Below, in pieces: positions 1 to 7,390 of a DNA stretch of 53,664 nt (the first letter of the stretch is position 1; the number at the start of each line of letters is the position of its first letter). The stretch comes from Bacillota bacterium. Its GTDB lineage: Bacteria; Bacillota; Clostridia; Christensenellales; Aristaeellaceae. Location of the stretch: positions 1 through 53,664 of the forward strand of contig JAEWSC010000083.1 in NCBI GenBank assembly GCA_023398575.1. Reading direction: 5' to 3'. Position numbers and translations under genes: made by a program. The notes under the pieces are model-generated. The model searched no databases. It saw only the letters and a program-made list of their open reading frames with translations, and was not told the DNA's origin.

Positions 1-1464
1 CAGGATATTAAGCCTGATATTCTGATCACCGATATCAAAATGCCTTTTATGGATGGGTTGCAGCTTTGTCGTTCCGTCGCTCAGACCATGCCATGGATGC
101 AGGTGGTTATTTTGAGCGGCTATGACGAATTTGCCTATGCCAAAGAGGCGATTTCGCTTGGTGTGAATGATTATCTGTTGAAGCCTGTCAACGCACAGGA
201 GCTTTTGCAGGCGCTTTCACGCATTGGTGAACGCATACAGGAGGAACGGAAAAAGCAAGCTGACCTTCAGGCATTAAAGGATCAGTTTGCTTCCAGCAGC
301 CGTTTCATGCAGGAAAAGCTTTTGAAGGAGTTGTTCTCCCCTGAGCTTCAAAAGGGAGATATGGGGGAGTTTTTAGAACGGTCCAGAAGATTGCATATGT
401 CGCTGCTGGCAAAAAGGTATCTTGTGATGCTGGTATCACCTGGTTATACAGATATGCGCTATGAGGAGTCAATTGCCGTACTTGGCGCATTGAAGCGGCT
501 GTGCGATTTAAGCGCTGGCGCCGTGCACTTGTGTGAAATTGGCGGCCTGCCGGTGCTGATTGTATTGGGGGATAATGAAAACGATTTGGAAGAGCGAGCG
601 TATGGATTTGCTCAATCTGCCAAATACGGGATCGAGCAGGCTGCATCCATCCCGGTTCAATTAAGCATCGGTTCCGCAGTCAGCAATCTGTGGGAGGTAC
701 GGGATTCTCTTTGCGCTGCTCAGGCAGTGCTTCGAACGATGGGTGCTTTCCAGGAAGAAAATAATAAGCGGCAGATCATGGGTATTCATGATGTAGGCAT
801 AACACCTGGCTTATCCCTCTTAAATCTGGATGTGGTGCCCATTGGTGAACAGCTTCAGTATGCCACGCAGGAGGATGTGGAAAAAATACTGAAGCATTAT
901 GTGGACTCTCTGGGTGATATGGCCATGCACTCTGCCATGATCGCCAATTATGTGTATGTGGAAATCATGTTGGCAGCATCCCGCATCATCAAGGAAAACG
1001 GGGGTATACCCCAGGAGGTGATGCCGGAGATGGCAAGGCAAAGCCTTGACGAAAGCACAATGACGGTTGAAGATGTGCTGCCTCTTGTAAGAGGCATACT
1101 TTCCAAGGCAATCGCTTACCGTGATCAGCAGAGTTCTACCCGTTATGGGATGGTAATCCGGAGGGCGCAGGCGTATTTGAATGAGCATTATCAAAATCCT
1201 GGGATCAGTTTGCATGATGTAGCGAAGCATGTTGCGCTGAGTAACAATCACTTTTGCACTGTGTTTTCTCAAGAGACAGGAAGCACTTTCACTGAATATC
1301 TGACAGGCCTTCGGATTAGTAAAGCAAAAGAGCTTTTACGCGCCACAAGCATGCGGTCATCCGATATCGCATATCAGGTGGGCTACAATGATCCCCATTA
1401 CTTCAGTTATCTTTTTAAGAAGAACGCGGGTCTGACGCCAAGGGATTACAGACGGGAAGGGTAA
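1..1464 (+). CDS. AraC-type response regulator (YesN-like), 5' truncated
   Basis: The reading frame is open from the first base, so the true start lies before the window; 487 codons are visible. The receiver domain is entered just before its phosphoacceptor: the Asp of TDIKMPFMDG is visible codon 11, followed by the conserved Lys of LLKPVN near codon 60. The middle, about residues 130-370, is a variable linker of the YesN type. The C-terminal 100 residues are an AraC-family double helix-turn-helix ending in DPHYFSYLFKK and GLTPRDYR. Such regulators pair with a membrane sensor kinase, usually encoded just upstream, and commonly control sugar ABC transporters; the partner is outside the window. 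It is transcribed alone here and ends at a strong hairpin. Confidence 0.93.
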   Translation, partial: QDIKPDILITDIKMPFMDGLQLCRSVAQTMPWMQVVILSGYDEFAYAKEAISLGVNDYLLKPVNAQELLQALSRIGERIQEERKKQADLQALKDQFASSSRFMQEKLLKELFSPELQKGDMGEFLERSRRLHMSLLAKRYLVMLVSPGYTDMRYEESIAVLGALKRLCDLSAGAVHLCEIGGLPVLIVLGDNENDLEERAYGFAQSAKYGIEQAASIPVQLSIGSAVSNLWEVRDSLCAAQAVLRTMGAFQEENNKRQIMGIHDVGITPGLSLLNLDVVPIGEQLQYATQEDVEKILKHYVDSLGDMAMHSAMIANYVYVEIMLAASRIIKENGGIPQEVMPEMARQSLDESTMTVEDVLPLVRGILSKAIAYRDQQSSTRYGMVIRRAQAYLNEHYQNPGISLHDVAKHVALSNNHFCTVFSQETGSTFTEYLTGLRISKAKELLRATSMRSSDIAYQVGYNDPHYFSYLFKKNAGLTPRDYRREG

Positions 1465-1489
1465 TGGACAACAGGTTTTTCCTTAAGGA

Positions 1490-1530
1490 AACGCCGTGCT
1501 GATGAGCTTTCACCAGCACGGCGTTTCGTG
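1490..1530 (+). terminator. Intrinsic terminator after the AraC-type regulator
   Basis: A perfect 12-bp stem (1490-1501 with 1514-1525) encloses a 12-nt loop. It is followed by a T-rich but interrupted tract. It lies 25 nt after the stop codon and between two convergent genes, so it may act in both directions. Confidence 0.8.
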
Positions 1531-1550
1531 TGTGATTGTTTATTTGTGTA

Positions 1551-1817
1551 CTATAGCCGTGTGCAGCTTGGGCGGTCTCTGCCGCCGCGTTCCACTTTAT
1601 AGAATCCGATCAAGTTGCTTGGCCGTGACTGCATATATACGTTTTTGACATCCTGTGCGTTATGCATGTCAAAGCGGACGGACAGCCCGCAGCCGGCGGA
1701 TACATCACGCGGGGTGGCAACAACACCGACCCGCACGCCTGCACGCTTCAAGGCAGATTCAAAACGCAGCACCTGCTGCCGGGAACGGAAGGCAGCAATG
1801 CCGAAAATCTCATCCAT
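1551..1817 (-). CDS. DUF3343 small protein, putative Se/S carrier-like
   Basis: An 88-residue protein whose start at 1817 is set by a GGAGG eight bases upstream. A longer frame to 1877 has no such site. It contains the DUF3343 pattern: a hydrophobic beta strand, then PRDVSAGCGLSVRF with a conserved Cys, then a C-terminal strand. Members of this family are called Se/S carrier-like because they sit beside class V aminotransferases (cysteine desulfurase-like) in genomes handling selenium or sulfur. That is exactly the arrangement here, with the partner gene divergent 85 bp away. The family assignment is good, but the biochemical role is inferred from context only. Confidence 0.8.
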   Translation of the reverse strand: MDEIFGIAAFRSRQQVLRFESALKRAGVRVGVVATPRDVSAGCGLSVRFDMHNAQDVKNVYMQSRPSNLIGFYKVERGGRDRPSCTRL

Positions 1818-1902
1818 AGGGTTAAATCCTCCTTCCCTCTTCATATAGTATACGGTCAAGAAGCGCCGCGTGCGCATAAAACCATGGAAGAGGGGCCGGA
1901 CA

Positions 1903-3042
1903 ATGATCTATTTGGATAACGCAGCAACCAGTTTTCCTAAGCCGCCGCAGGTGGTCCGGGCCATGGCGGGTACGTTGAACCGCATTGGCGGCAACCCCGG
2001 CCGGGCCGGACACCGCATATCGTTGGCAGGCGGACGCGTAATCCGCGCATGCAGGGATCATTTGGCGGAGATGTTCCGCATGGAAAAACCGGAGCAGGTG
2101 ATCTTTACAAACAACTGCACCGATAGTCTGAATATTGCCATCCGCGGCATGCTTCACCAAGGGGATGAGGTCATTGTAAGCCACAGTGAGCATAACGCAG
2201 TGATGCGTGTGCTCACCGGTTATGAACGCCAGGGAATGGTATCTATCAAGGTGATGATGCCTGGGCCGGACGGTCTCCTGCAGCCGAATCAGCTTCACAC
2301 CATGATTGGCCCAAGAACAGCCCTAGTGGTTTTGAACCATGCTTCTAATGTGACTGGGGTCGTGCAGCCGGTCAGCCGATTGTGCATGGTGTGCCGGGAA
2401 AACGGCATTCCCAGCCTTGTGGATGCGGCCCAGACAGCAGGCGTTTTGGATGTAAGCCCCAAGGCGTTAAACGCCGATATGGTAGCAATGGCAGGTCACA
2501 AGGGATTGCTTGGCCCCCACGGAACCGGTGTATTGCTGCTGACGGGCGGTATGCTGCCAAGGCCCTTTCGCGAAGGGGGAACCGGTTCTCGCTCGGACAG
2601 CATGCTCCAGCCTGATGACCTGCCGGACCGCTATGAAAGCGGCACGATGAACCTGCCTGGGATAGCGGGTCTGCTGGCAGGTGCGCGTTTTGCCTCCAAG
2701 CATATGTGGGAGATACGGGAATATGAAGAGGAGCTGACCCAAAGACTTCGGGACAACTTACGGGATATTGATAATGTAACTGTGTACGGTGACGAGAAGG
2801 CGCCAAGGGTGGGGGTTGTCAGTTTTAACGTGCGCAATATGGAAAGCGGCGAAGTAGCGGATGGGCTGGACCGGGCGGGATTTGCGCTGAGGGGCGGCAT
2901 GCATTGCGCACCAAGCATCCACGGCTGGCTTGGGACCATGGATACGGGCGCGGTTCGCGCAAGCGTGGGAATCTATAATACAGAACAGCATGTGGATGAT
3001 CTGGTGGCTGCTGTGGCCAAGATAGCCCGTGGCAAATATTGA
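1903..3042 (+). CDS. Cysteine desulfurase-like class V aminotransferase
   Basis: A 379-residue PLP enzyme of the cysteine desulfurase family protein group (EF2568-like). The N-terminal YLDNAATSFPKPP is typical, the PLP lysine is K200 in AGHKGLLGPHGTG, and the persulfide cysteine is C335 in RGGMHCAPSIH. The start at 1903 follows AGAGGGG and matches the usual family N-terminus; an upstream in-frame ATG would add 11 unlikely residues. It would remove sulfur, or selenium, from cysteine or selenocysteine in the cytoplasm. The divergent DUF3343 gene is its likely carrier partner. No selD, selA or molybdenum hydroxylase gene is visible nearby, so the acceptor is unknown. It is not IscS/SufS of an Fe-S operon, because no scaffold gene follows. 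Confidence 0.88.
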   Translation: MIYLDNAATSFPKPPQVVRAMAGTLNRIGGNPGRAGHRISLAGGRVIRACRDHLAEMFRMEKPEQVIFTNNCTDSLNIAIRGMLHQGDEVIVSHSEHNAVMRVLTGYERQGMVSIKVMMPGPDGLLQPNQLHTMIGPRTALVVLNHASNVTGVVQPVSRLCMVCRENGIPSLVDAAQTAGVLDVSPKALNADMVAMAGHKGLLGPHGTGVLLLTGGMLPRPFREGGTGSRSDSMLQPDDLPDRYESGTMNLPGIAGLLAGARFASKHMWEIREYEEELTQRLRDNLRDIDNVTVYGDEKAPRVGVVSFNVRNMESGEVADGLDRAGFALRGGMHCAPSIHGWLGTMDTGAVRASVGIYNTEQHVDDLVAAVAKIARGKY

Positions 3043-3057
3043 TTTTTCATATTTGGC

Positions 3058-3888
3058 TTATATAGCGTCTTCTTTTGTATGCCTCAATTTGGATAATAGA
3101 GCCAGGCACAGGCATAAAACAGCCGGCACCGGGTAGTAGGGGAGCCGTGTGATCAGATAAAGCAGCAATAGGCCAATACCATACCAGAAATACCTGCGCG
3201 AACGGTGAGGCGCCAATATATGATCCAGCCATACGCCAATGCCTACATGGCTGCGTTTTCGCTCGCCAAGCACAACAAGCTGATTATCCGTTACAGGTGC
3301 TGCAGCGCCTGCCAGACGGACCAGCCTCTCCTTGCCTATGATTCTGACTGGCGGGTTCGCCAGGCCTAATTGAGAGCGGGCGGCATTGTTTAGGGGTGAG
3401 GCAGTACACAGCACGCAGCGGGCTGCGTTATGGTTGATAGCGGCTCGCTGCGCTTCAATGATATTTTGTGCAGAAATCTGTATGGAGGGATGCTGGTTAT
3501 TGCAGCGGACAAGCACCATGTCGTTTTCCAAGCGGCAAAGCACTCCGTCTTCCGTTATTCGTTCCAAGCGCAGCGGGTAAGCCAAGGTAAGCCACAATGC
3601 CGTTTGAAAGTGTGCCTGCCGCGGTGGAGTCAGGGGCAACGCTTCCAATGCAAGCTCGCCGCCGATGCGTTGACGCAGCGCCTCTTCCCTCCTGGCCACT
3701 GTTTTTCTTTTGCCAAGGCGTATGGCCAAGTTGACCAGCAGGTAAAAGGCAATGCCCGCAAACAATGCGGCCAATGTCAGACCCCACAGAAACACAAACC
3801 AAAGTACGCAGGACAATAGGATCAAAAGACGCAGGCCGATTGCATCCAGCGTCCCGCCAAGCCTTGTTTTCTCCAGATATTGCTGCAT
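3058..3888 (-). CDS. Membrane protein with degenerate Mrr-like domain
   Basis: A 276-residue protein; the start at 3888 follows AGGAG with 7-nt spacing. Two membrane segments near residues 18-55 are followed by a soluble domain of about 150 residues and two more hydrophobic segments near the C-terminus. The soluble part resembles the Mrr/restriction-endonuclease-like fold: a strand MVLVRC, then a helix, then ARCVLCTASPLNNAARSQ, then IIGKERLVRL. In active Mrr enzymes the first strand carries a Q-x-K motif; here it reads VRCNN, so catalysis is unlikely. The likeness is by eye and weak. It is convergent with the desulfurase gene (15 bp apart) and divergent from nadD. No function can be assigned. 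Confidence 0.6.
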   Translation of the reverse strand: MQQYLEKTRLGGTLDAIGLRLLILLSCVLWFVFLWGLTLAALFAGIAFYLLVNLAIRLGKRKTVARREEALRQRIGGELALEALPLTPPRQAHFQTALWLTLAYPLRLERITEDGVLCRLENDMVLVRCNNQHPSIQISAQNIIEAQRAAINHNAARCVLCTASPLNNAARSQLGLANPPVRIIGKERLVRLAGAAAPVTDNQLVVLGERKRSHVGIGVWLDHILAPHRSRRYFWYGIGLLLLYLITRLPYYPVPAVLCLCLALLSKLRHTKEDAI

Positions 3889-3979
3889 AACATGACTCCT
3901 TTGTTGGTTTTGAATGGCGCGAGGGCAAGGAATTGTGTATTTTCTGGTCGCGGACCTTTTCCATCCGCGTTCCATAGGG

Positions 3980-3985
3980 TATAAT
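3980..3985 (+). promoter_or_regulatory. -10 element (TATAAT) before nadD
   Basis: A perfect TATAAT lies here without a convincing -35 element. It overlaps an in-frame ATG at 3984. If it is used, transcription starts after that ATG, which supports the TTG start at 4008. Confidence 0.45.
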
Positions 3986-4007
3986 GGGGTGGAGGGGAGG
4001 CGCTTGG

Positions 4008-5186
4008 TTGGAGACTGAACGGATTGGGCTGATGGGCGGGTCGTTTAACCCCATCCATCTTGCACATATACAATTGGCTCAAATGGCCATGCGGGAGGCG
4101 TCGCTTAATAAAGTGCTATTTATCCCGACGGGAAACCCGCCCCACAAGCGTGAAGGCCTGGCACCAGCTGGGCAGCGGATGCAAATGGTGCGTTTGGCCT
4201 TGTGCAAAGAAGCGGATTTCTTCCCTTCGGATATAGAAATGAACAGAAACGGCATGGTTTATACGGTGGATACACTGATCATGCTAAAGAACCAGATGCC
4301 GGATGCCACTTTCTATTATATTATTGGTGAGGATACGCTGTATGACCTTGTTCACTGGCGCAGCCCGGAAAAGGTATTTGAGATGTGCCGGTTCCTGGTG
4401 TGTAGACGAACCGGCTCAGGAGCGGGTGCAGATGTTGCGGCGGTGATGAACGAGCTAAAAAGGCTCGGGGCGCAGTATTCATATTTGAGCGGCGAAGCAG
4501 GGGATCTATCTTCCACCGCCATCCGCACGCAGTTTCATCAGGATGTGGAGCCTTTGGGTCTTTCACCTGCAGTGATGGAGTACATTCGTGTGATGGGTTT
4601 GTTTGGCGTCACGCCAAGCCCAGCCGGATTTGCTCCCTTTGTGGACAAACTGTCCAGTGCTATGAGCTTGAAGCGCTTTGCCCATACCCTGTGTGTGGCA
4701 TATGCGGCAAGACAGCTCGCCCGGTTGCATGGGGAAGATGAGGAAAAGGCAGCGCTGGCAGGGCTTTTACATGACTGTGCCAAGGGCATGGAATTGAAAA
4801 CGATGCAGGCATATGTGAAAAGCCTCGGCTTGAAGGTGGATAAGGACATTTTCTCTTCTGGGGCGCTATTGCACTCGCTGGCAGGGGCGCATTTGGCAAG
4901 GCAGGAATATGGGGTAGAAGATCGGGCGGTGCTGGCGGCCATAGAAAACCACACATTGGGAAATGTACCAATGTCTAAGCTGGATATGATTGTATACCTG
5001 GCGGATAAGATTGAGCCAGACCGGGAAAACTATCCAGGGCTTGAAGAAATCCGCCGTCTTGCGCAAAGAGATTTGAAGGATGCACTGCTTCTTTCTTTTG
5101 AAAGGACAGGAAGCTATGTAAAAGAGCGGGGCAATGTACTCCACCCTGCCTCTGCATGCACCGAAACATGGCTGCGGAGTATATAA
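4008..5186 (+). CDS. nadD: Nicotinate-nucleotide adenylyltransferase fused to YqeK HD phosphohydrolase
   Basis: A 392-residue two-domain protein. Residues 1-200 are NadD: GLMGGSFNPIHLAH nucleotidyltransferase motif, PTGNPPHK, and DLSSTAIR near 170. It converts nicotinate mononucleotide and ATP to deamido-NAD in NAD synthesis. Residues about 210-392 are a YqeK-type HD domain with metal ligands in HTLCVA, LLHDCAKGM, LLHSLAG, ENHT and YLADKIEPDR. YqeK proteins hydrolyse diadenosine tetraphosphate. The two are usually separate adjacent genes in Bacillota, so this is a fusion. The TTG at 4008 is preferred because GGAGGGGAGG ends 7 nt before it; an upstream in-frame ATG at 3984 overlaps the -10 box. 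rsfS follows 33 bp later, as in many Bacillota. Confidence 0.9.
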   Translation: METERIGLMGGSFNPIHLAHIQLAQMAMREASLNKVLFIPTGNPPHKREGLAPAGQRMQMVRLALCKEADFFPSDIEMNRNGMVYTVDTLIMLKNQMPDATFYYIIGEDTLYDLVHWRSPEKVFEMCRFLVCRRTGSGAGADVAAVMNELKRLGAQYSYLSGEAGDLSSTAIRTQFHQDVEPLGLSPAVMEYIRVMGLFGVTPSPAGFAPFVDKLSSAMSLKRFAHTLCVAYAARQLARLHGEDEEKAALAGLLHDCAKGMELKTMQAYVKSLGLKVDKDIFSSGALLHSLAGAHLARQEYGVEDRAVLAAIENHTLGNVPMSKLDMIVYLADKIEPDRENYPGLEEIRRLAQRDLKDALLLSFERTGSYVKERGNVLHPASACTETWLRSI

Positions 5187-5219
5187 AATATTGTGTGATG
5201 ACACCAAGGAGGAGACCGT

Positions 5220-5582
5220 ATGACGGAAGGGACATTAGCCCGAAAAATAGCTGACATACTGTATGACAAAAAGGCGAAGGACATCGTAGTGCTTAAGGTT
5301 GAGCATCTAACGGTGTTGACCGATTATTTGGTGATCGCTACCGGACGGTCTGCCATTCAGGTAAAGGCGCTGGCGGAGGAAGTGGATGACCGGTTGGCGG
5401 AAGAAGGAGTTGCCTTGCGCCGGAAGGAAGGACAGAACGAAGGCCGCTGGATCGTTATGGATTATGCTACAGTGATGGTGCATGTATTCCATCAGGAAGA
5501 GCGGACGTTTTATAACCTGGAGCGGCTGTGGGATGACGGCCATAACCGCGTTCTTCTGCCATTTCAGCAGGAAAATGCATAA
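5220..5582 (+). CDS. rsfS: Ribosomal silencing factor RsfS
   Basis: A 120-residue protein of the RsfS/Iojap/YbeB family. Typical features are DIVVLKVEHLTVLTDYLVIATG near residues 20-42 (cited in part), the GRW.VMDYATVMVHVF strand and the closing YNLERLW. RsfS binds ribosomal protein uL14 on the 50S subunit and blocks joining to the 30S subunit when nutrients are low. The start has a strong AAGGAGGAG. It lies 33 bp after nadD-yqeK and is probably co-transcribed with it, the usual neighbourhood for this gene. Confidence 0.93.
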   Translation: MTEGTLARKIADILYDKKAKDIVVLKVEHLTVLTDYLVIATGRSAIQVKALAEEVDDRLAEEGVALRRKEGQNEGRWIVMDYATVMVHVFHQEERTFYNLERLWDDGHNRVLLPFQQENA

Positions 5583-5596
5583 TCTTTCACAAAGTA

Positions 5597-5625
5597 TTTA
5601 CACTCAATGGAAAATGTAGTAAGAT
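5597..5625 (+). promoter_or_regulatory. Promoter for the ComFB-like gene
   Basis: TTTACA (5597-5602) and TAAGAT (5620-5625) are separated by 17 bp, about 55 nt upstream of the ComFB-like start. This suggests that gene has its own transcript in addition to any read-through from rsfS. Confidence 0.5.
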
Positions 5626-5681
5626 AATTCTGGTTTTTGTGAGATAATGGTTCGCTTCCCGATAATCGGAAAGGGGCTTAT

Positions 5682-5960
5682 ATGATGCAGACCAGAATAA
5701 CACCCCGTAATTTAATGGAGGAATTGGTGGAGGACAAGCTGGACGAATATATATCAGACTCAGATGTATGCAGTTGTGAACTGTGCCGCGCGGATATTAT
5801 GGCGTTGGCACTGAACAATCTTCCACCCAGATACATCGTTAGCATCAGTGGAGACGTATATTCCAGGTTTGACGCGGTAAAGGTGCAGTTTCAAGCAGAT
5901 GTGATTATGACGGTGCTCAATGCCATTGAAGTGATAAAAAAAAGGCCGCGGCATGACTGA
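5682..5960 (+). CDS. ComFB-family small protein
   Basis: A 92-residue protein resembling the late-competence ComFB family. It has an acidic helical N-terminus with NLMEELVEDKLDEY, a cysteine cluster CSCELCRADIMALALN near residues 31-46 and a C-terminal stretch with LNNLPPRYIVS. The paired cysteines suggest a metal site. ComFB lies between comFA and comFC in Bacillus, but single copies like this are widespread in Clostridia and Cyanobacteria, where family members have been linked to nucleotide second-messenger binding. There are two adjacent ATG codons at 5682 and 5685; GGGG lies 8 nt before the first. The role here is unknown. Confidence 0.78.
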   Translation: MMQTRITPRNLMEELVEDKLDEYISDSDVCSCELCRADIMALALNNLPPRYIVSISGDVYSRFDAVKVQFQADVIMTVLNAIEVIKKRPRHD

Positions 5961-6001
5961 CCGTCCTTATGAATCCTTAGGAATTATATGATCTAGATGA
6001 G

Positions 6002-6034
6002 AGCGCCCACACTTGTATGACATGTGTGGGCGCT
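6002..6034. terminator. Bidirectional terminator between ComFB-like gene and MerR gene
   Basis: A perfect 11-bp stem (6002-6012 with 6024-6034) with an 11-nt loop sits between two convergent genes. A T-rich tract follows on the + strand. Confidence 0.75.
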
Positions 6035-6044
6035 ATTGTTAGCC

Positions 6045-6959
6045 TTATTTTCTTTTCACCGGCTCCATCAGGCGCAGGAAGTACGCGTTGCCGCTGCCCT
6101 CTGGTGTATCATTTCTGACATGCTCCTCGTAGCATAATCTGCTGGAATCGGGTGCGTATTCCATGTGGGTTTGAAGATAGTCCATTAGCTTTTTCCATGA
6201 ACCGCCAATGTCATCGCTGCTCTCCATTACTGCGTACAGTCCGCCTTGAACGGTCATTTCTTTTAGCGGGGCAGCAACCTCAACACCGTCTGGGATGGAA
6301 GCTAGCACGCCGTAACCATAGGGCTTGCCTTCACCGCTGGGATAGGGCGGCATATCGCCGCCAAACAAGCGGGCGGTTCCCTCCAGGTGTTTAACTTTGA
6401 CCCAGTCGGTGACGGTTTTCAGCGCTTCCTCCTCGGGTGAGGAACTGACGGCAATATAGTATGCTGTCCGCATGGGCGGCAGAGTGACAAAGCGGACGGA
6501 TGGGGTAGTGATATTTTCTTGAAGCATATTACTTTTCTCCTTTTCTACATCCCCGGTATTCTTTGAGGGGAGGCTAGTCAATATTTGCTCAAAACTGTGT
6601 TCGGTAAGCTCAGGACCAAGGGTTGAAAGGGCGCGAAGAAGTGACCGGAGGCGTTTCTCCAGGCTGGAAAAAGTTATCCGTGTTTCATCCAGCTCATTCA
6701 GATACCTTCGGACGATGCTTTCCAGCGTTTCACGTTTGCCGCTGTTAAGGATAATTTTGATATCCTTGAGGGAGATATCAAATTCCCGAAGCAGAGCAGT
6801 TACACGGATGAAAAATACATTCTGGTCATCATAGCATCGCCAGCCGGAATCCATATCCCGGTGGCTTACAATCAGTCCTTCTGCTTCCCAATGTCTGAGC
6901 GTACGGCTCGTCAGCCCAAGCTGCTCAGACAGTTTGTGTATGGGGACAAAATGGTCCAT
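6045..6959 (-). CDS. MerR-family regulator with GyrI-like ligand domain
   Basis: A 304-residue regulator. The start at 6959 follows AGGAGG with 6-nt spacing. Residues 1-70 form a MerR winged helix with LSEQLGLTSRTLRHWEAEGL, followed by a dimerising coiled coil (about 75-125) and, from about 155, a GyrI-like/SOUL-like domain that binds small hydrophobic or cationic drugs in BmrR-type proteins. It is divergent from an ABC-2 exporter operon whose promoter is 50-100 bp away, so drug-responsive control of that operon is likely but not proven. Its own promoter has a 19-bp spacer containing a dyad, as expected for a MerR-type autoregulated gene. Confidence 0.88.
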   Translation of the reverse strand: MDHFVPIHKLSEQLGLTSRTLRHWEAEGLIVSHRDMDSGWRCYDDQNVFFIRVTALLREFDISLKDIKIILNSGKRETLESIVRRYLNELDETRITFSSLEKRLRSLLRALSTLGPELTEHSFEQILTSLPSKNTGDVEKEKSNMLQENITTPSVRFVTLPPMRTAYYIAVSSSPEEEALKTVTDWVKVKHLEGTARLFGGDMPPYPSGEGKPYGYGVLASIPDGVEVAAPLKEMTVQGGLYAVMESSDDIGGSWKKLMDYLQTHMEYAPDSSRLCYEEHVRNDTPEGSGNAYFLRLMEPVKRK

Positions 6960-6996
6960 ATCGTCCTCCTGAGGTTTTTTGAGATATCTCGAGATC

Positions 6997-7027
6997 ATTG
7001 TATCACTTGCCGCAGCGTCAATTGCAA
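6997..7027 (-). promoter_or_regulatory. MerR-type promoter with 19-bp spacer and operator dyad
   Basis: On the minus strand TTGCAA (7022-7027) and TACAAT (6997-7002) are 19 bp apart. The spacer holds a 15-bp near-palindrome (7007-7021, pattern TTG.CGC.GCG.CAA). Long spacers with a central dyad are the hallmark of promoters activated by MerR-family proteins by untwisting. It most likely drives the regulator gene itself. Confidence 0.6.
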
Positions 7028-7072
7028 TAGATATTTTCAAAAAAATTACATGGAATTTGCGTTATCCTGTGC

Positions 7073-7101
7073 TTGACAGCATTTGGGTGTAATGTTATAG
7101 T
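7073..7101 (+). promoter_or_regulatory. Strong promoter for leader ORF and ABC-2 operon
   Basis: TTGACA (7073-7078), a 17-bp spacer and TATAGT (7096-7101) form a near-consensus housekeeping promoter. Transcription would start near 7108, giving a leader of about 280 nt before the first permease gene. Confidence 0.8.
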
Positions 7102-7146
7102 ATCACGTGGAAATGATCAAAGCAATTGTGTAAGGAGGTGAAGCGC

Positions 7147-7305
7147 ATGACCCGCATAGAGTTGATGGAAAATTCTAATATTTGGCAAAATATTGTGGAA
7201 GTGGCAGTTCAAACAAGTAATTTTGCATCGTCCGGGCATTTCTCTGCCCTTTTACGGCCGGAATTGCGCTTCCCTTATGGTATGTACCCTGTTCTGCTGA
7301 AATAG
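7147..7305 (+). CDS. 52-residue leader ORF upstream of ABC-2 exporter
   Basis: A short frame starting ATG at 7147 behind a strong AAGGAGGTGAAGCGC-type ribosome binding site. It begins MTRIELMENSNIW and ends YPVLLK, with no signal peptide, membrane helix or known domain. It lies between a consensus promoter and an intrinsic terminator, and the terminator is followed by the exporter genes. This layout is that of a translated attenuator leader, as known for BmrB before bmrCD in Bacillus subtilis. Codons 29-31 overlap a sequence that can pair with the terminator. A small functional protein is the alternative. The translation signal is good, while the regulatory role is inferred. Confidence 0.65.
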   Translation: MTRIELMENSNIWQNIVEVAVQTSNFASSGHFSALLRPELRFPYGMYPVLLK

Positions 7306-7328
7306 CGGAAGGGAATGACATGCTTGTA

Positions 7329-7363
7329 AACCGGGAGCGGCATCCGCCGTGCCTGGTTTTTTT
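7329..7363 (+). terminator. Intrinsic terminator between leader ORF and ABC-2 operon (candidate attenuator)
   Basis: Stem 7329-7341 with 7346-7358 (13 positions, one mismatch, two G-U pairs), a 4-nt loop, then seven Ts. Its 3' arm (7349-7356) can instead pair with 7232-7239 inside the leader ORF, which would prevent termination. The promoter, ORF and terminator all precede the first permease gene, so read-through must be allowed under some condition. Confidence 0.75.
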
Positions 7364-7390
7364 ATACCCAAATAGATAGGAGCAGTTATA

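Noticed and set aside
1870..1902. Earlier start codon for the cysteine desulfurase-like protein
   Set aside because: It would add 11 residues not seen in the family, and the AGAGGGG site fits the ATG at 1903.
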